Shown here piece by piece: positions 6,899 to 14,198 of a DNA stretch of 22,187 bases. The stretch's first letter is position 1. Each line of letters starts with the position of its first letter. A model generated the notes under the pieces. The model had not been told where the DNA came from. It did no database searches and worked only from the letters and a program-made list of their open reading frames with translations. A program made the position numbers and the translations under genes. Source of the stretch: Omnitrophica WOR_2 bacterium RIFCSPLOWO2_12_FULL_51_24 (lineage in GTDB: Bacteria; Omnitrophota; Gorgyraeia; Pluralincolimonadales; Pluralincolimonadaceae); the NCBI GenBank assembly GCA_001805885.1, contig MHHC01000047.1, positions 720-22,906 of the forward strand. Direction: 5' to 3'.

Positions 6899-7723
6899 TT
6901 AAAGCCCTTCTATCTCTTTGAGCGCTTTTTCAAGGTCGGCCTTCTTGAGGGCCGTGCCGTGGTATCCGGGCGCGTTCTTCTCGACAAATGAGACGCCCTT
7001 GCCTTTTACCGTGTGCGCGATTATCATCGTCGGTTTGCCCTTTATCATCTCGGCCCTGTCGAGCGCGTCCATTATCTGCTTGAAATCGTGGCCGTCTATC
7101 TCGATCGTATGCCAGCCGAAAGATAACCATTTGTCCTTTATCGGCTCAAGGTTCTTTATATCGCTGGTCCAGCCGTCTATCTGCTGTTTGTTGTAATCGA
7201 TAATCGCGCAGAGGTTGTCGACCTTATAATGCGCGGCGGTCATCGCGGCTTCCCAGACCTGCCCTTCGTCCAGTTCGCCGTCGCCAAGCAGGCAATATAC
7301 CCTGTAATCCTTGAAGTCCAGGCGCGCCGAAAGCGCCATCCCGTCGGCAATGGATAACCCCTGCCCTAAAGAACCTGTCGAGGCCTCGCAACCGGGAGTC
7401 ACAAGGCTCGCATGCCCCTGAAGTATCGAGCCGCGCTTGCGCAATGTCATCAGCGCCTCGCACGGGAAAAATCCCCTGCGGGCGAGGACGGCATAAAGCG
7501 TCGGGCATGTGTGTCCCTTGGAGAGGATGAACCTGTCCCTCTCCGGCCATTTGATATTCTTCGGGTCGTGGCGCAATTTGTAATAATAGAGCGCGACGAC
7601 GATCTCGACGCAGGATAGCGAGCCTGAGGTATGGCCCGAACCCGCCTCGGAAAGCATGGTCAGGACGTCTTTTCTTATCTCTTTGGCTAAATCTTTAAGT
7701 TGGTCTACGTTGGGCTTATTCAC
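6899..7723 (-). CDS. Transketolase, N-terminal subunit
   Basis: First half of the split transketolase (274 aa), binding the thiamine diphosphate pyrophosphate. It shows SGSLSCVEI, FILSKGHTCP with the catalytic-type His, GSLGQGLSIADGMAL, and the TPP motif GDGELDEGQVWEA followed by DYNKQQIDG. HTVKGKG and a YHG segment lie near the C-terminus. The start codon is GTG (7723-7721), overlapping the TPR gene stop by 4 bp (GTGA). It is followed after 4 bp by the C-terminal subunit. The length and motifs are standard for the family. Confidence 0.93.
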   Translation of the reverse strand: MNKPNVDQLKDLAKEIRKDVLTMLSEAGSGHTSGSLSCVEIVVALYYYKLRHDPKNIKWPERDRFILSKGHTCPTLYAVLARRGFFPCEALMTLRKRGSILQGHASLVTPGCEASTGSLGQGLSIADGMALSARLDFKDYRVYCLLGDGELDEGQVWEAAMTAAHYKVDNLCAIIDYNKQQIDGWTSDIKNLEPIKDKWLSFGWHTIEIDGHDFKQIMDALDRAEMIKGKPTMIIAHTVKGKGVSFVEKNAPGYHGTALKKADLEKALKEIEGL

Positions 7724-9255
7724 TGTTTCCGGGCTTTTTCAGATTTTTCAAGTTTCTCTTTGACGGCCTGCTGGTCCTGTTTTAATTCGAGCGATTTTTT
7801 CCACGCGTCTCTCGCCTTATCTATCAGGCCCTTTTTATAATATACATCCCCGAGATGGTCGTAAAGTATCGAGTCTTTCCCGTAAAGGACTATCGCCTTC
7901 TCGAGCTGGGTCATCGCCTCGTCTGTCATTCCCCTCTTGAAATATGCCCACCCGAGGCTGTCTACATAGGCGCCGTTATTCGGGCTTATCTCGAGCGCGC
8001 GCTTGATGAGGCCTATCGCCTCGTCGAGATTTATCCCCTCGTCGGCGTACATATAGCCGAGGAAATTCAACGCATCGGCATGTTTGGGATTAAGCTCGAT
8101 CGTCTTTTTCAATTCCTCTTTGGCAAGTCCCTTGTCTCCCTGCCTCTCGTACTCGGAACCCAAATAGAAATACCCTTCGGCGTCTTTCGGAGCGAGCTCT
8201 ATCGCCCTCTTGTAAGCGGCAAGGGCCTCGCCCTTCATATCCTTCTGCGCATAGGTCATGCCCTTTACAATGTAGGCGAGGTTGACGCGCGGCTCGTCCT
8301 TTATCGCGACCGCCTTATCCAGAAGTTTAAGCGCTTCATCCGGCTTCTTCTCGCTGAGGTAGACATACGCCAAATCAAGATAGCCGTCAAGCTTATCCGG
8401 CTCGAGGTCTATGATGAGCTTATAGGTAGTGACCGCGTCATCGGCTTTCTTATTGCGGTAATAAGCATGCGCGAGCAGGCTGTATACCTTCGTGTTCAGT
8501 GGTTCGGCCTCGAGGACCTTCTTGTAATCCTCTATCGCCTTGGCGAAATCACCCTTTAATTCGTAAATTATCGCCCTGCTCAGGCGCGCCTCGGTATAAT
8601 CGGGGTTGAGTTTCACCGCCTCGCTGAAGTGCGCGAGCGCCTGGTCGTATTTCCCTAATTTTGTGTAAAAGATCCCTAACGTAAAATGTATGAGGACTGA
8701 GTCTTTGCCTTCCCTGAGGATATCCTCGTATATCTTGGTCGCCTCTTCGATCTTCTGCTGGACGACATAGAGATCGGCCAGGGAGGCGAGCGCCTTGATA
8801 TTGTGCGGGTTTCTCTTTACGATATCCTCATACTGCTCGGCGGCCTTGTCGAACTTCTTTGTTATCGTATATAAGAGGGCGAGCGTAAACCGCGCCCTGA
8901 GGTCAGTCGGATCGTTTTCGAGGGCAACATTCAGATGTGCCGTCGCCTCATCCGGCTTGTTGAGCCGGATGTAATCGAGCGCTATGCTTGTATTTATGGT
9001 CGGGGAGTTAGGGTCTTGCTGTAAGGCCTTTTTGTATTCGTCGAGCGCTTGCTCGAATTTTAAATCGTTGTCGAGCATCTTACCCATCAGAAAATGGGCA
9101 TAGGACTTGCTGGTTGCACTCTTCGATTTCGGGCCTTCTGAAAAAAGCGTATCATAATCGGAAAGGCGCTCTGAAGACCTACAATAGAGAGGTGACCCTT
9201 TTACTATCGCAAAAAGGGTCACCCCCATAATGGCGATGATAATGTACTTTTTCAC
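7720..9255 (-). CDS. Exported or membrane-anchored TPR repeat protein
   Basis: A 511-aa protein with an N-terminal hydrophobic stretch after MKKY (residues 4-20) that looks like a signal peptide or anchor, followed by about a dozen consecutive tetratricopeptide repeats to near residue 495. Typical TPR signatures such as LGKYDQALAHFSEAVKLNP, LGSEYERQGDKGLAKEELKK and LGWAYFKRG occur at ~34-residue spacing. The product is probably a periplasmic scaffold; its partner cannot be read from the sequence. The start is GTG (9255-9253). A perfect hairpin (GGAAAG-4 nt-CTTTCC, 9260-9275) ends 4 nt before it, in place of a good Shine-Dalgarno. It overlaps the transketolase N-subunit gene by 4 bp. Confidence 0.88.
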   Translation of the reverse strand: MKKYIIIAIMGVTLFAIVKGSPLYCRSSERLSDYDTLFSEGPKSKSATSKSYAHFLMGKMLDNDLKFEQALDEYKKALQQDPNSPTINTSIALDYIRLNKPDEATAHLNVALENDPTDLRARFTLALLYTITKKFDKAAEQYEDIVKRNPHNIKALASLADLYVVQQKIEEATKIYEDILREGKDSVLIHFTLGIFYTKLGKYDQALAHFSEAVKLNPDYTEARLSRAIIYELKGDFAKAIEDYKKVLEAEPLNTKVYSLLAHAYYRNKKADDAVTTYKLIIDLEPDKLDGYLDLAYVYLSEKKPDEALKLLDKAVAIKDEPRVNLAYIVKGMTYAQKDMKGEALAAYKRAIELAPKDAEGYFYLGSEYERQGDKGLAKEELKKTIELNPKHADALNFLGYMYADEGINLDEAIGLIKRALEISPNNGAYVDSLGWAYFKRGMTDEAMTQLEKAIVLYGKDSILYDHLGDVYYKKGLIDKARDAWKKSLELKQDQQAVKEKLEKSEKARKQ

Positions 9256-9284
9256 CTATGGAAAGTCAGCTTTCCAAGAAGAAC

Positions 9285-9374
9285 TTACTTCTTCTTATGT
9301 CTGTCCCTGCGGAGCCTCTTTTTCCTCTTGTGCGTCCTTATCTTTCTTCTTTTACGCTTTTTGCCGCACGGCAT
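9285..9374 (-). CDS. Small COX24/AURKAIP1-like basic ribosomal protein
   Basis: A 29-aa, extremely basic protein beginning MPCGKKRKRRK and ending RRDRHKKK. This matches the short bacterial proteins of the AURKAIP1/COX24 C-terminal domain type, known or predicted small-subunit ribosomal proteins. The open frame is short but convincing: GGAGG lies 9 nt before the ATG (9374-9372), the lysine and arginine pattern with the THKRKKRLRR core is family-like, and the gene sits in a gap between hisG and the TPR gene on the same strand. hisG ends 16 bp upstream, and its stop is next to the Shine-Dalgarno. Confidence 0.8.
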   Translation of the reverse strand: MPCGKKRKRRKIRTHKRKKRLRRDRHKKK

Positions 9375-9390
9375 CTTGCGCTGCCTCCTT

Positions 9391-10266
9391 TTAATATATT
9401 ACTTTATTGAGCGGATATTCGATTATACCTTCCGCTCCGGCTCCTTTAAGTTTGGGTATCAGCTCGCGCACCTGCTTCTCGTCTATTATAGTCTCTATGG
9501 CGCACCAGCCGGAAACGCTCAGCTGTGAAATAGTCGGCCGGCGCATGGCGGGAAGGATCCCCAAGACCTTCTTCAAGTTCTTATCCGCCACGTTCATCTT
9601 GAGGCCCACCTTCTCCTCGGCGGCTATAGCGCCCTTAAGGAGTATGGCGATCTTTTCTATCTTCGCCTTTTTCCATGGGTCTTTCCAGGATTTCCTGTTT
9701 GCGATCAATTGTGTCGTAGAGGTACAGAGTGTCTCGACGATCTTCAGGTTGTGCGCGCGCAGCGATGAACCTGTCTCGGTCAGTTCGACTATGCCGTCGA
9801 CTAAGCCGGAATAGACCTTGGCTTCGGTCGCGCCCCATGAGAATTCTACGTCAGCTCTGACCCTCTTCTTCTTCAAGTAATCCCTGGTGAAATTTACGAG
9901 TTCGGTCGCTATCCTTTTCCCGTTAAGGTCTTTCACGCCGCGTATATTTGATTTTTCGGGGACGGCCAAGACCCATCTTACGGGATTTAGGCTCTGCTTA
10001 GCGTAGGTAAGCTCTTCGACGCGTACTATATCAGAACCGTTCTCGAGTATCCAGTCGTTGCCGGTTATGCCGCAGTCCAGGGTGCCCTGCTCGACATAGC
10101 GTGACATCTCTTGCGCCCTGAGCAACACCGGCACGAGTTCCGGGTCATCCGTAGAGGGGAAATACGACCTCTCCGAGGCGGATATGGAAAATCCGGCCTT
10201 TTTAAACAGTTTAAAGGTAGCCTCTTGCAGGCTACCTTTGGGTAAACCAATTTTTAGCTTAGACAT
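9391..10266 (-). CDS. hisG: ATP phosphoribosyltransferase (long form)
   Basis: First step of histidine synthesis: condenses PRPP with ATP. The N-terminus reads KIGLPKGSLQEAT. GTLDCGITGNDW and the PRPP-binding segment DGIVELTETGSSLRAHNL follow. The C-terminal ~75 residues (GILPAMRRPTISQLS, then ETIIDEKQVRELIPKLKGAGAEG) form the ACT-like regulatory domain that distinguishes the long homohexameric HisG from the short HisZ-dependent form, so feedback inhibition by histidine is expected. No other his genes are in the window. The ATG at 10266-10264 lies 7 nt after a -10 box and has no Shine-Dalgarno, suggesting a leaderless mRNA that starts the long downstream operon. Confidence 0.95.
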   Translation of the reverse strand: MSKLKIGLPKGSLQEATFKLFKKAGFSISASERSYFPSTDDPELVPVLLRAQEMSRYVEQGTLDCGITGNDWILENGSDIVRVEELTYAKQSLNPVRWVLAVPEKSNIRGVKDLNGKRIATELVNFTRDYLKKKRVRADVEFSWGATEAKVYSGLVDGIVELTETGSSLRAHNLKIVETLCTSTTQLIANRKSWKDPWKKAKIEKIAILLKGAIAAEEKVGLKMNVADKNLKKVLGILPAMRRPTISQLSVSGWCAIETIIDEKQVRELIPKLKGAGAEGIIEYPLNKVIY

Positions 10267-10273
10267 GGCTCAT

Positions 10274-10302
10274 ATTTTATATTCTTGCGGCCCAAAAGTC
10301 AA
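10274..10302 (-). promoter_or_regulatory. Promoter of hisG and downstream operon
   Basis: On the minus strand, TTGACT (10302-10297), a 17-bp spacer and TAAAAT (10279-10274). Only 7 bp separate the -10 box from the hisG ATG, so transcription should begin at or next to the start codon. Confidence 0.7.
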
Positions 10303-10312
10303 TTATATTTTC

Positions 10313-10660
10313 CTAGTAGGAGGAGGTGTCGATGATGACGAGCTCATCAACAAGCTCGTCGCTTGGAAGAGAGGCGACGGAATAGAGTTTGGGCTGGCCT
10401 TTGGTCGAAGACATCAGGACGAAGCTGACGACCATCACGGCAAGCGAGACCGTGACAAGGGCACGTTTAAATTCGGGATTTCTGAAGATGGAGACAAAGT
10501 CACTTACGGCATCGGCGAACGCAGCCTTTGCCGAAATCCGCCCGACATCGACTTCATCCAACTTGCGGCTTAATTCGCCGTCGAACTTCGCCCAGAAATC
10601 CTTCGATAAGTTCGGGGTCTTTCTCTTTGAGATGGCATCGAGCAGATCGTAAAATTTCAT
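10313..10660 (-). CDS. Putative single-pass anti-sigma-like membrane protein
   Basis: A 115-aa protein with a charged cytoplasmic N-terminus (residues 1-64, about three predicted helices, containing DFWAKFDGELSRKL), one membrane helix at about 66-84 (ALVTVSLAVMVVSFVLM) and a short outer tail of about 30 residues. It follows the ECF sigma factor by 10 bp, and its AGGAGG site overlaps the sigma stop codon. By position it is a candidate anti-sigma factor. It lacks the HxxxCxxC zinc motif of ZAS-type anti-sigmas, and no known family was recognised. If it is an anti-sigma, the binding segment would be the N-terminal helices. Confidence 0.6.
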   Translation of the reverse strand: MKFYDLLDAISKRKTPNLSKDFWAKFDGELSRKLDEVDVGRISAKAAFADAVSDFVSIFRNPEFKRALVTVSLAVMVVSFVLMSSTKGQPKLYSVASLPSDELVDELVIIDTSSY

Positions 10661-10670
10661 ATTGGCCTCC

Positions 10671-11255
10671 TTATATCCTTGCCGATAGATACGGCGCGAG
10701 CATTTCCTGAAGCGCCTTCTCGGCCCTGAAAAGATGCACCTTAGCGGTCGACTCCCCGCAATCTATAACAGCTGCTATCTCGCTCAATTTCATCCCCTGT
10801 ATATGCTTTAATATGAAGACCGCCCTCTGCTTCTCGGGAAGCCTGTTTACCGCCTCGTCCACCTTTTCCTTTATCTCCTTATTCACCGCCGCTTCCGACG
10901 GGTCAGGCATTTTATCCGCCGCCTCGGACGCGGCATTATCATCCTCTTCAAGCGGTAGTTCGAACGGCTCCATAAAAATCCTGGTCTTTACCTTCTTTCT
11001 CCTTAAAAAATCCCTGCACAGGTTCACCAATATCCTGTAAAACCAGGTATAGAACCCCGAGCCGCCTTTAAAATCCTTTATGCCGACATACGCCTTTACG
11101 AACGCATCCTGCAAGACGTCTTTTGCGTCCTCGGCGTTGCCGGTAAAATGAAACGCTAGGGCGAACGCCCGCCCCTTGTGTATGTCCACAAGGGAGCCGA
11201 ACGCCGCCCGCTCGCCGCTTCTAGCCCGCTCGATAAGCCTAAGTTCGGAATCCAC
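10671..11255 (-). CDS. ECF-type RNA polymerase sigma factor
   Basis: A 194-aa sigma-70 family factor of the extracytoplasmic-function type. Region 2 spans about residues 28-95 (FHFTGNAEDAKDVLQDAFVKAY, then FYTWFYRILVNLCRDFLRRKK). An acidic linker carrying DEMP-like residues follows. Region 4 covers about 138-182 (LPEKQRAVFILKH, then MKLSEIAAVIDCGESTAKVHLFRA). The start is GTG (11255-11253), 12 bp after the lipoprotein gene. It lies between a small lipoprotein and a one-TM protein, a common layout for an envelope-stress regulon in which the sigma factor autoregulates its operon. Its target promoters cannot be assigned here. Confidence 0.93.
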   Translation of the reverse strand: MDSELRLIERARSGERAAFGSLVDIHKGRAFALAFHFTGNAEDAKDVLQDAFVKAYVGIKDFKGGSGFYTWFYRILVNLCRDFLRRKKVKTRIFMEPFELPLEEDDNAASEAADKMPDPSEAAVNKEIKEKVDEAVNRLPEKQRAVFILKHIQGMKLSEIAAVIDCGESTAKVHLFRAEKALQEMLAPYLSARI

Positions 11256-11267
11256 TTATAGTTCCGT

Positions 11268-11702
11268 CTACCTTGCCGGCGGCTCCCCTAAATTCTTCTT
11301 AAGGTCAGCGAGACTCTCCTCAAGCTTGTCGATCTTCTGCATCACTTGGTTAAATTTCTCGGGATCTTCCTGCTTAAGTTTCGCCAACCTCTCGCGGATT
11401 ATCCCCTTCCTGTGTTCCATCATCTGCTCGGCCTGCTCCGGATGATCCTTCGCGAACTCGCGGAAACGCTGGAGCTTCTCAGCATTCTTCATAAACTCCA
11501 TAAACTCCGGCCCTCTCTCGCGGTCGAAATCGGGCCCCGCCTCGGGCCTTAGAACCCCGAGGCGCATCGCAACGTGCTCGCGCGCCTCTTTAAGCAGGGC
11601 CTGCCTCGCCTGCACTTTGCCTATTGCGCAACCGGCAAGACCGGAGGTCAGCGCGACAACCAGGATCAGTACCACCGCCAATACAGCAATATACCCTTTC
11701 AT
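11268..11702 (-). CDS. Small helical lipoprotein (Spy/CpxP-like in appearance)
   Basis: A 144-aa protein with a hydrophobic signal segment (residues 4-20) and a lipobox LAGC ending at Cys25, predicting lipid attachment in the cell envelope. The mature part is almost wholly helical and highly charged, with segments such as FREFAKDHPEQAEQMMEHRKG and a C-terminal coiled coil KIDKLEESLADLKKNL. This resembles Spy/CpxP or zinc-resistance-associated periplasmic proteins, but the LTxxQ motif of those families is not clear. A GGAGGG site lies 8 nt upstream of the ATG. As first gene of a sigma factor operon it may be a periplasmic stress sensor or chaperone; that is inference. Confidence 0.7.
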   Translation of the reverse strand: MKGYIAVLAVVLILVVALTSGLAGCAIGKVQARQALLKEAREHVAMRLGVLRPEAGPDFDRERGPEFMEFMKNAEKLQRFREFAKDHPEQAEQMMEHRKGIIRERLAKLKQEDPEKFNQVMQKIDKLEESLADLKKNLGEPPAR

Positions 11703-11734
11703 CAGATTATCCCTCCTTCTACAGGATTAGACGA

Positions 11735-11740
11735 ATTATA
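11735..11740 (-). promoter_or_regulatory. -10 box for the lipoprotein-sigma-anti-sigma operon
   Basis: Perfect TATAAT on the minus strand 32 bp upstream of the lipoprotein ATG. The -35 is weak: TTGATG (11760-11755) is only 14 bp away, and positions at 16-18 bp are poor matches. This leaves room for an alternative sigma factor or an activator. Confidence 0.45.
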
Positions 11741-11778
11741 AGAAAAAAGGTTTACATCAATTTTACCATAAATAGGGA

Positions 11779-11807
11779 TTGTCCGTCCCGGTTTTTCCTG
11801 TTATAAT
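11779..11807 (+). promoter_or_regulatory. Promoter of the PpiD-like gene, abutting its start codon
   Basis: TTGTCC (11779-11784), a 17-bp spacer and a perfect TATAAT (11802-11807). The ATG at 11815 starts 7 nt after the -10 box, so the mRNA is expected to begin at the start codon. Confidence 0.7.
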
Positions 11808-11814
11808 GTGCGGC

Positions 11815-13263
11815 ATGCTCAAACAGATCAGAGAAAACGCAAGGATCCCCCTTTATATTCTAATAGTGGCTTTCATCGGCTTATACGCGGTAAGCGGACA
11901 CGAGACTAACCCGCCGGCAGGAAAGATATTCGGCAGGAAGGTCCTCGTAAGCGATTTCCAGAAGGCGTATAACGGCGCGCGGACCCTGCTGATAATGAGA
12001 TACGGCGAGTTGCCCCGCGATACCAAGATCGAACCCATGATCGAGGATGAAGCGTGGAACAGGCTCATAATGCTTTACGAGGCGAAAAAAGAGCATATAA
12101 AAGTCAGCGATAAAGAGATCGTAGAATACGTAAAGGGAATAAGCGCGTTCAACGATAAGAGCGGCAGGTTCAGCAAGAGGCAGTATGAGGAGATATTGAA
12201 ATACAGCTTCGGCCTCACGCCGAGCGAGTTCGAGCAGCAGGTCAAAGAGAACCTTATGATGGAGAAAGTCGTCGACAAACAGGGACAGGATATAAAACTT
12301 ACTGACGACGATGTCCTCAGGGAATATAAATTCCTGAATGAAAAGGTAAAGGCCGATTATATACTCTTCAAGACGGCCGATTATCTGCCCCGGATAACTG
12401 TCACCGAAGACGAGACAAAGGCGTATTTCGAGAAGAGCAAGGACGCTTTCAAGATCCCCGAGAAAGTAAATATTGAATATATCGCGAAGGCCTTCGCGGA
12501 CGATAAAGAGGAGACGAAACAAAAGATCAGGAAAGAGATGAAGGATATCTCCTACGAATTCGCCGTAAGCGCGGATCTGGCTGCCGCAGCCAAAAAGTCC
12601 TCGCTCGAGATCAAAGAGACCGGGCTATTCGACAGGGAGAGCAACATCCCGGGCATAGGATACGATCTCAAATTCGCCGATGCGGCGCTAGCTCTTGCCG
12701 CCGGCCAGGTCAGTAATCCCATAGAGACTAAGTCCGGCGTATACATAATAAAAGCCAAAGAAAAGAAACTCGGCCGCGCGGCCGAGTTCTCCGAGGCGAA
12801 GGAGTTAGTCGAGAATACGCTCAAGCTCGATAAAGCCGATGCCATCGCGAAGGCAAAGGCGCAGGAAGCGTTGAACGCGGTAAAGGCCGGGCTTGAGAAG
12901 AAAGGGGATTTCGATGATATCGCAAAAGGGCTCTCCTTATCCGTCAAAAAGACGGATGCCTTCGCCCGTAACCAATATATAGGGGGGCTTGGCGTCGCGC
13001 CTGAGTTCGCCGAAGCCGCATTCTCCGCCAAGCAGGGCGAGGTCTTCGCCGAAGCAATCAGGGTCCATGACGGCTATACGATCGTAAGACAGGATTCGAT
13101 AACCCCCATAGACGAGAAGAAATATCAGGAAGAGAAAGATAAATTGAAGGAATTGATGCTGGCGCAGAAGAAATATTTCGCTTCGATAACCTGGTTCACG
13201 GAACTCAAGAAGAAGGCCAATCTCCAAAACAATCTCGATAAGGTACGGGGACGGCGCCGATAG
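11815..13263 (+). CDS. Membrane-anchored PpiD/SurA-like peptidyl-prolyl isomerase
   Basis: Periplasmic folding factor anchored by an N-terminal helix. After MLKQIRENARI a membrane segment (about residues 11-28) leads to a SurA_N/PpiD-type helical domain to about residue 200. A parvulin-like region contains ALALAAGQVSNPIETKSGVYIIKAKEK, and a second chaperone-like segment near the C-terminus contains EFAEAAFSAKQGEVFAEAIRVHDGYTIVR. Length (482 aa) is between SurA and PpiD. The start at 11815 was chosen because an in-frame ATG at 11806 lies inside the -10 box and the upstream TTG at 11779 is the -35. No Shine-Dalgarno is present, which fits a leaderless message. Its 3' end overlaps the convergent gene by 59 bp. 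Confidence 0.85.
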   Translation: MLKQIRENARIPLYILIVAFIGLYAVSGHETNPPAGKIFGRKVLVSDFQKAYNGARTLLIMRYGELPRDTKIEPMIEDEAWNRLIMLYEAKKEHIKVSDKEIVEYVKGISAFNDKSGRFSKRQYEEILKYSFGLTPSEFEQQVKENLMMEKVVDKQGQDIKLTDDDVLREYKFLNEKVKADYILFKTADYLPRITVTEDETKAYFEKSKDAFKIPEKVNIEYIAKAFADDKEETKQKIRKEMKDISYEFAVSADLAAAAKKSSLEIKETGLFDRESNIPGIGYDLKFADAALALAAGQVSNPIETKSGVYIIKAKEKKLGRAAEFSEAKELVENTLKLDKADAIAKAKAQEALNAVKAGLEKKGDFDDIAKGLSLSVKKTDAFARNQYIGGLGVAPEFAEAAFSAKQGEVFAEAIRVHDGYTIVRQDSITPIDEKKYQEEKDKLKELMLAQKKYFASITWFTELKKKANLQNNLDKVRGRRR

Positions 13264-13768
13264 TCTCGCCCATCACGTTTACCGGTTGGAGGAATTCCAG
13301 GTCAAGGAGCTTCCAGCCGTCTTCTTCTTTTATGAGTTTCAGCCTGAACTTGTCCTTCTCCCCTTCCAGCCCCTGCATTATTGTCTCTGACGCGCCCTGA
13401 CCGGTGCGGCCGATTATAAGAGCTATCACTTCCACGTCGGCCTCTGTCTCCGCCTCGTTTAGTTTTATACCCACACTCTCAATATTTATAAATACATCCT
13501 TATAATACGAAACGAAATTCTTCGCGCCGTAGACGAGGGTCGAGCGGTCATTACCATATTTGTCTTTATAATTATAGGAGACCATGTCCGAAAGGCCGAG
13601 GATGTTCTTCTTTTCGATGCGGGCCTTGCCGGTCATTATGAACTTTCGGATGCGGGCCTGCTCCCCGCCGAATACGTCCTGAAGGATGTTATACGCGAAA
13701 AAGGCGACCAGGGAGATCGCGACCGCCCATAGGTAAACCCTAATATAGCTTCTTATTTGGAAGCTCAT
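13205..13768 (-). CDS. Membrane-anchored NTF2-like protein of unknown function
   Basis: A 187-aa protein with one N-terminal membrane helix (about residues 11-29, VYLWAVAISLVAFFAYNIL) and a soluble domain on the far side. Its alternating pattern resembles the NTF2/SnoaL-like fold: YGAKNFVSYYKDVFINIESVGIKL, then DKFRLKLIKEEDGWKLLDLEF. No catalytic motif can be seen. It lies 27 bp after the STAS gene and is probably the last gene of the pfk operon. Its last 19 codons overlap the 3' end of the plus-strand PpiD-like gene. Function is unknown; NTF2-like domains often act as binding modules. Confidence 0.7.
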   Translation of the reverse strand: MSFQIRSYIRVYLWAVAISLVAFFAYNILQDVFGGEQARIRKFIMTGKARIEKKNILGLSDMVSYNYKDKYGNDRSTLVYGAKNFVSYYKDVFINIESVGIKLNEAETEADVEVIALIIGRTGQGASETIMQGLEGEKDKFRLKLIKEEDGWKLLDLEFLQPVNVMGETIGAVPVPYRDCFGDWPSS

Positions 13769-13795
13769 TGAATTTTTTGTCCAATTTATTCCGCC

Positions 13796-14182
13796 CTACA
13801 AAGGCCTGTTGCCTTTTTCCAGCTCGTCCTGCTGGATCTTGTAAAGATACGCATCGACTTCTTCTATGGTTTCAAATACTTTCATGCTCGGAAGGGCCTT
13901 GACTATATCGAAGACTTTCTTTACCTGCGGCTGGATATTCGTCATCATGAACGTGCCGTTCGTCTTATCGAGGGAACGCTGGACTTTGAATATCGTATTC
14001 AGGCCCATACTGCTTATATACTCGACGCCTCCCATGTCGAATATCGCGACTTTGGCGCCGGCATCAAGTATTGGCATGACTTTGTCATCGAGTATCTTAT
14101 AGGTGTCCGAATCGATAGAGCCGGCCATGGTAAATACAAAAACGTCCCCCGATTTCTCTTCAACATTGACCTTAAGCGACAT
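13796..14182 (-). CDS. STAS-domain anti-sigma factor antagonist
   Basis: A 128-aa protein of the SpoIIAA/RsbV type: VFVFTMAGSIDSDTYKIL, then KVAIFDMGGVEYISSMGLNTIF. Ser58 is at the position phosphorylated in anti-anti-sigma factors. An extended C-terminal helix (residues about 105-128) follows the domain. AGGAGGGAG lies just upstream of the ATG. It stands between phosphofructokinase and the NTF2-like gene. No RsbW-like kinase or PP2C phosphatase is in the window, so its partner switch lies elsewhere. It may act in the same stress network as the sigma factor at 10.7-11.3 kb, but nothing in the sequence proves this. Confidence 0.9.
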   Translation of the reverse strand: MSLKVNVEEKSGDVFVFTMAGSIDSDTYKILDDKVMPILDAGAKVAIFDMGGVEYISSMGLNTIFKVQRSLDKTNGTFMMTNIQPQVKKVFDIVKALPSMKVFETIEEVDAYLYKIQQDELEKGNRPL

Positions 14183-14198
14183 TACTCCCTCCTTTTGG

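Noticed and set aside
5953..7723. The split transketolase pair as a two-gene DXP synthase feeding IspE
   Set aside because: The motifs and lengths fit transketolase N and C subunits, and DXP synthase is normally a single chain. The position next to ispE alone is not enough.
7855..8559. 234-codon plus-strand frame inside the TPR gene
   Set aside because: Long shadow frames are usual opposite repetitive, codon-biased genes. It has no ribosome-binding site and no family resemblance.
11881..12522. 213-codon minus-strand frame opposite the PpiD-like gene
   Set aside because: The plus-strand gene has the promoter, membrane segment and family features; this is its shadow.
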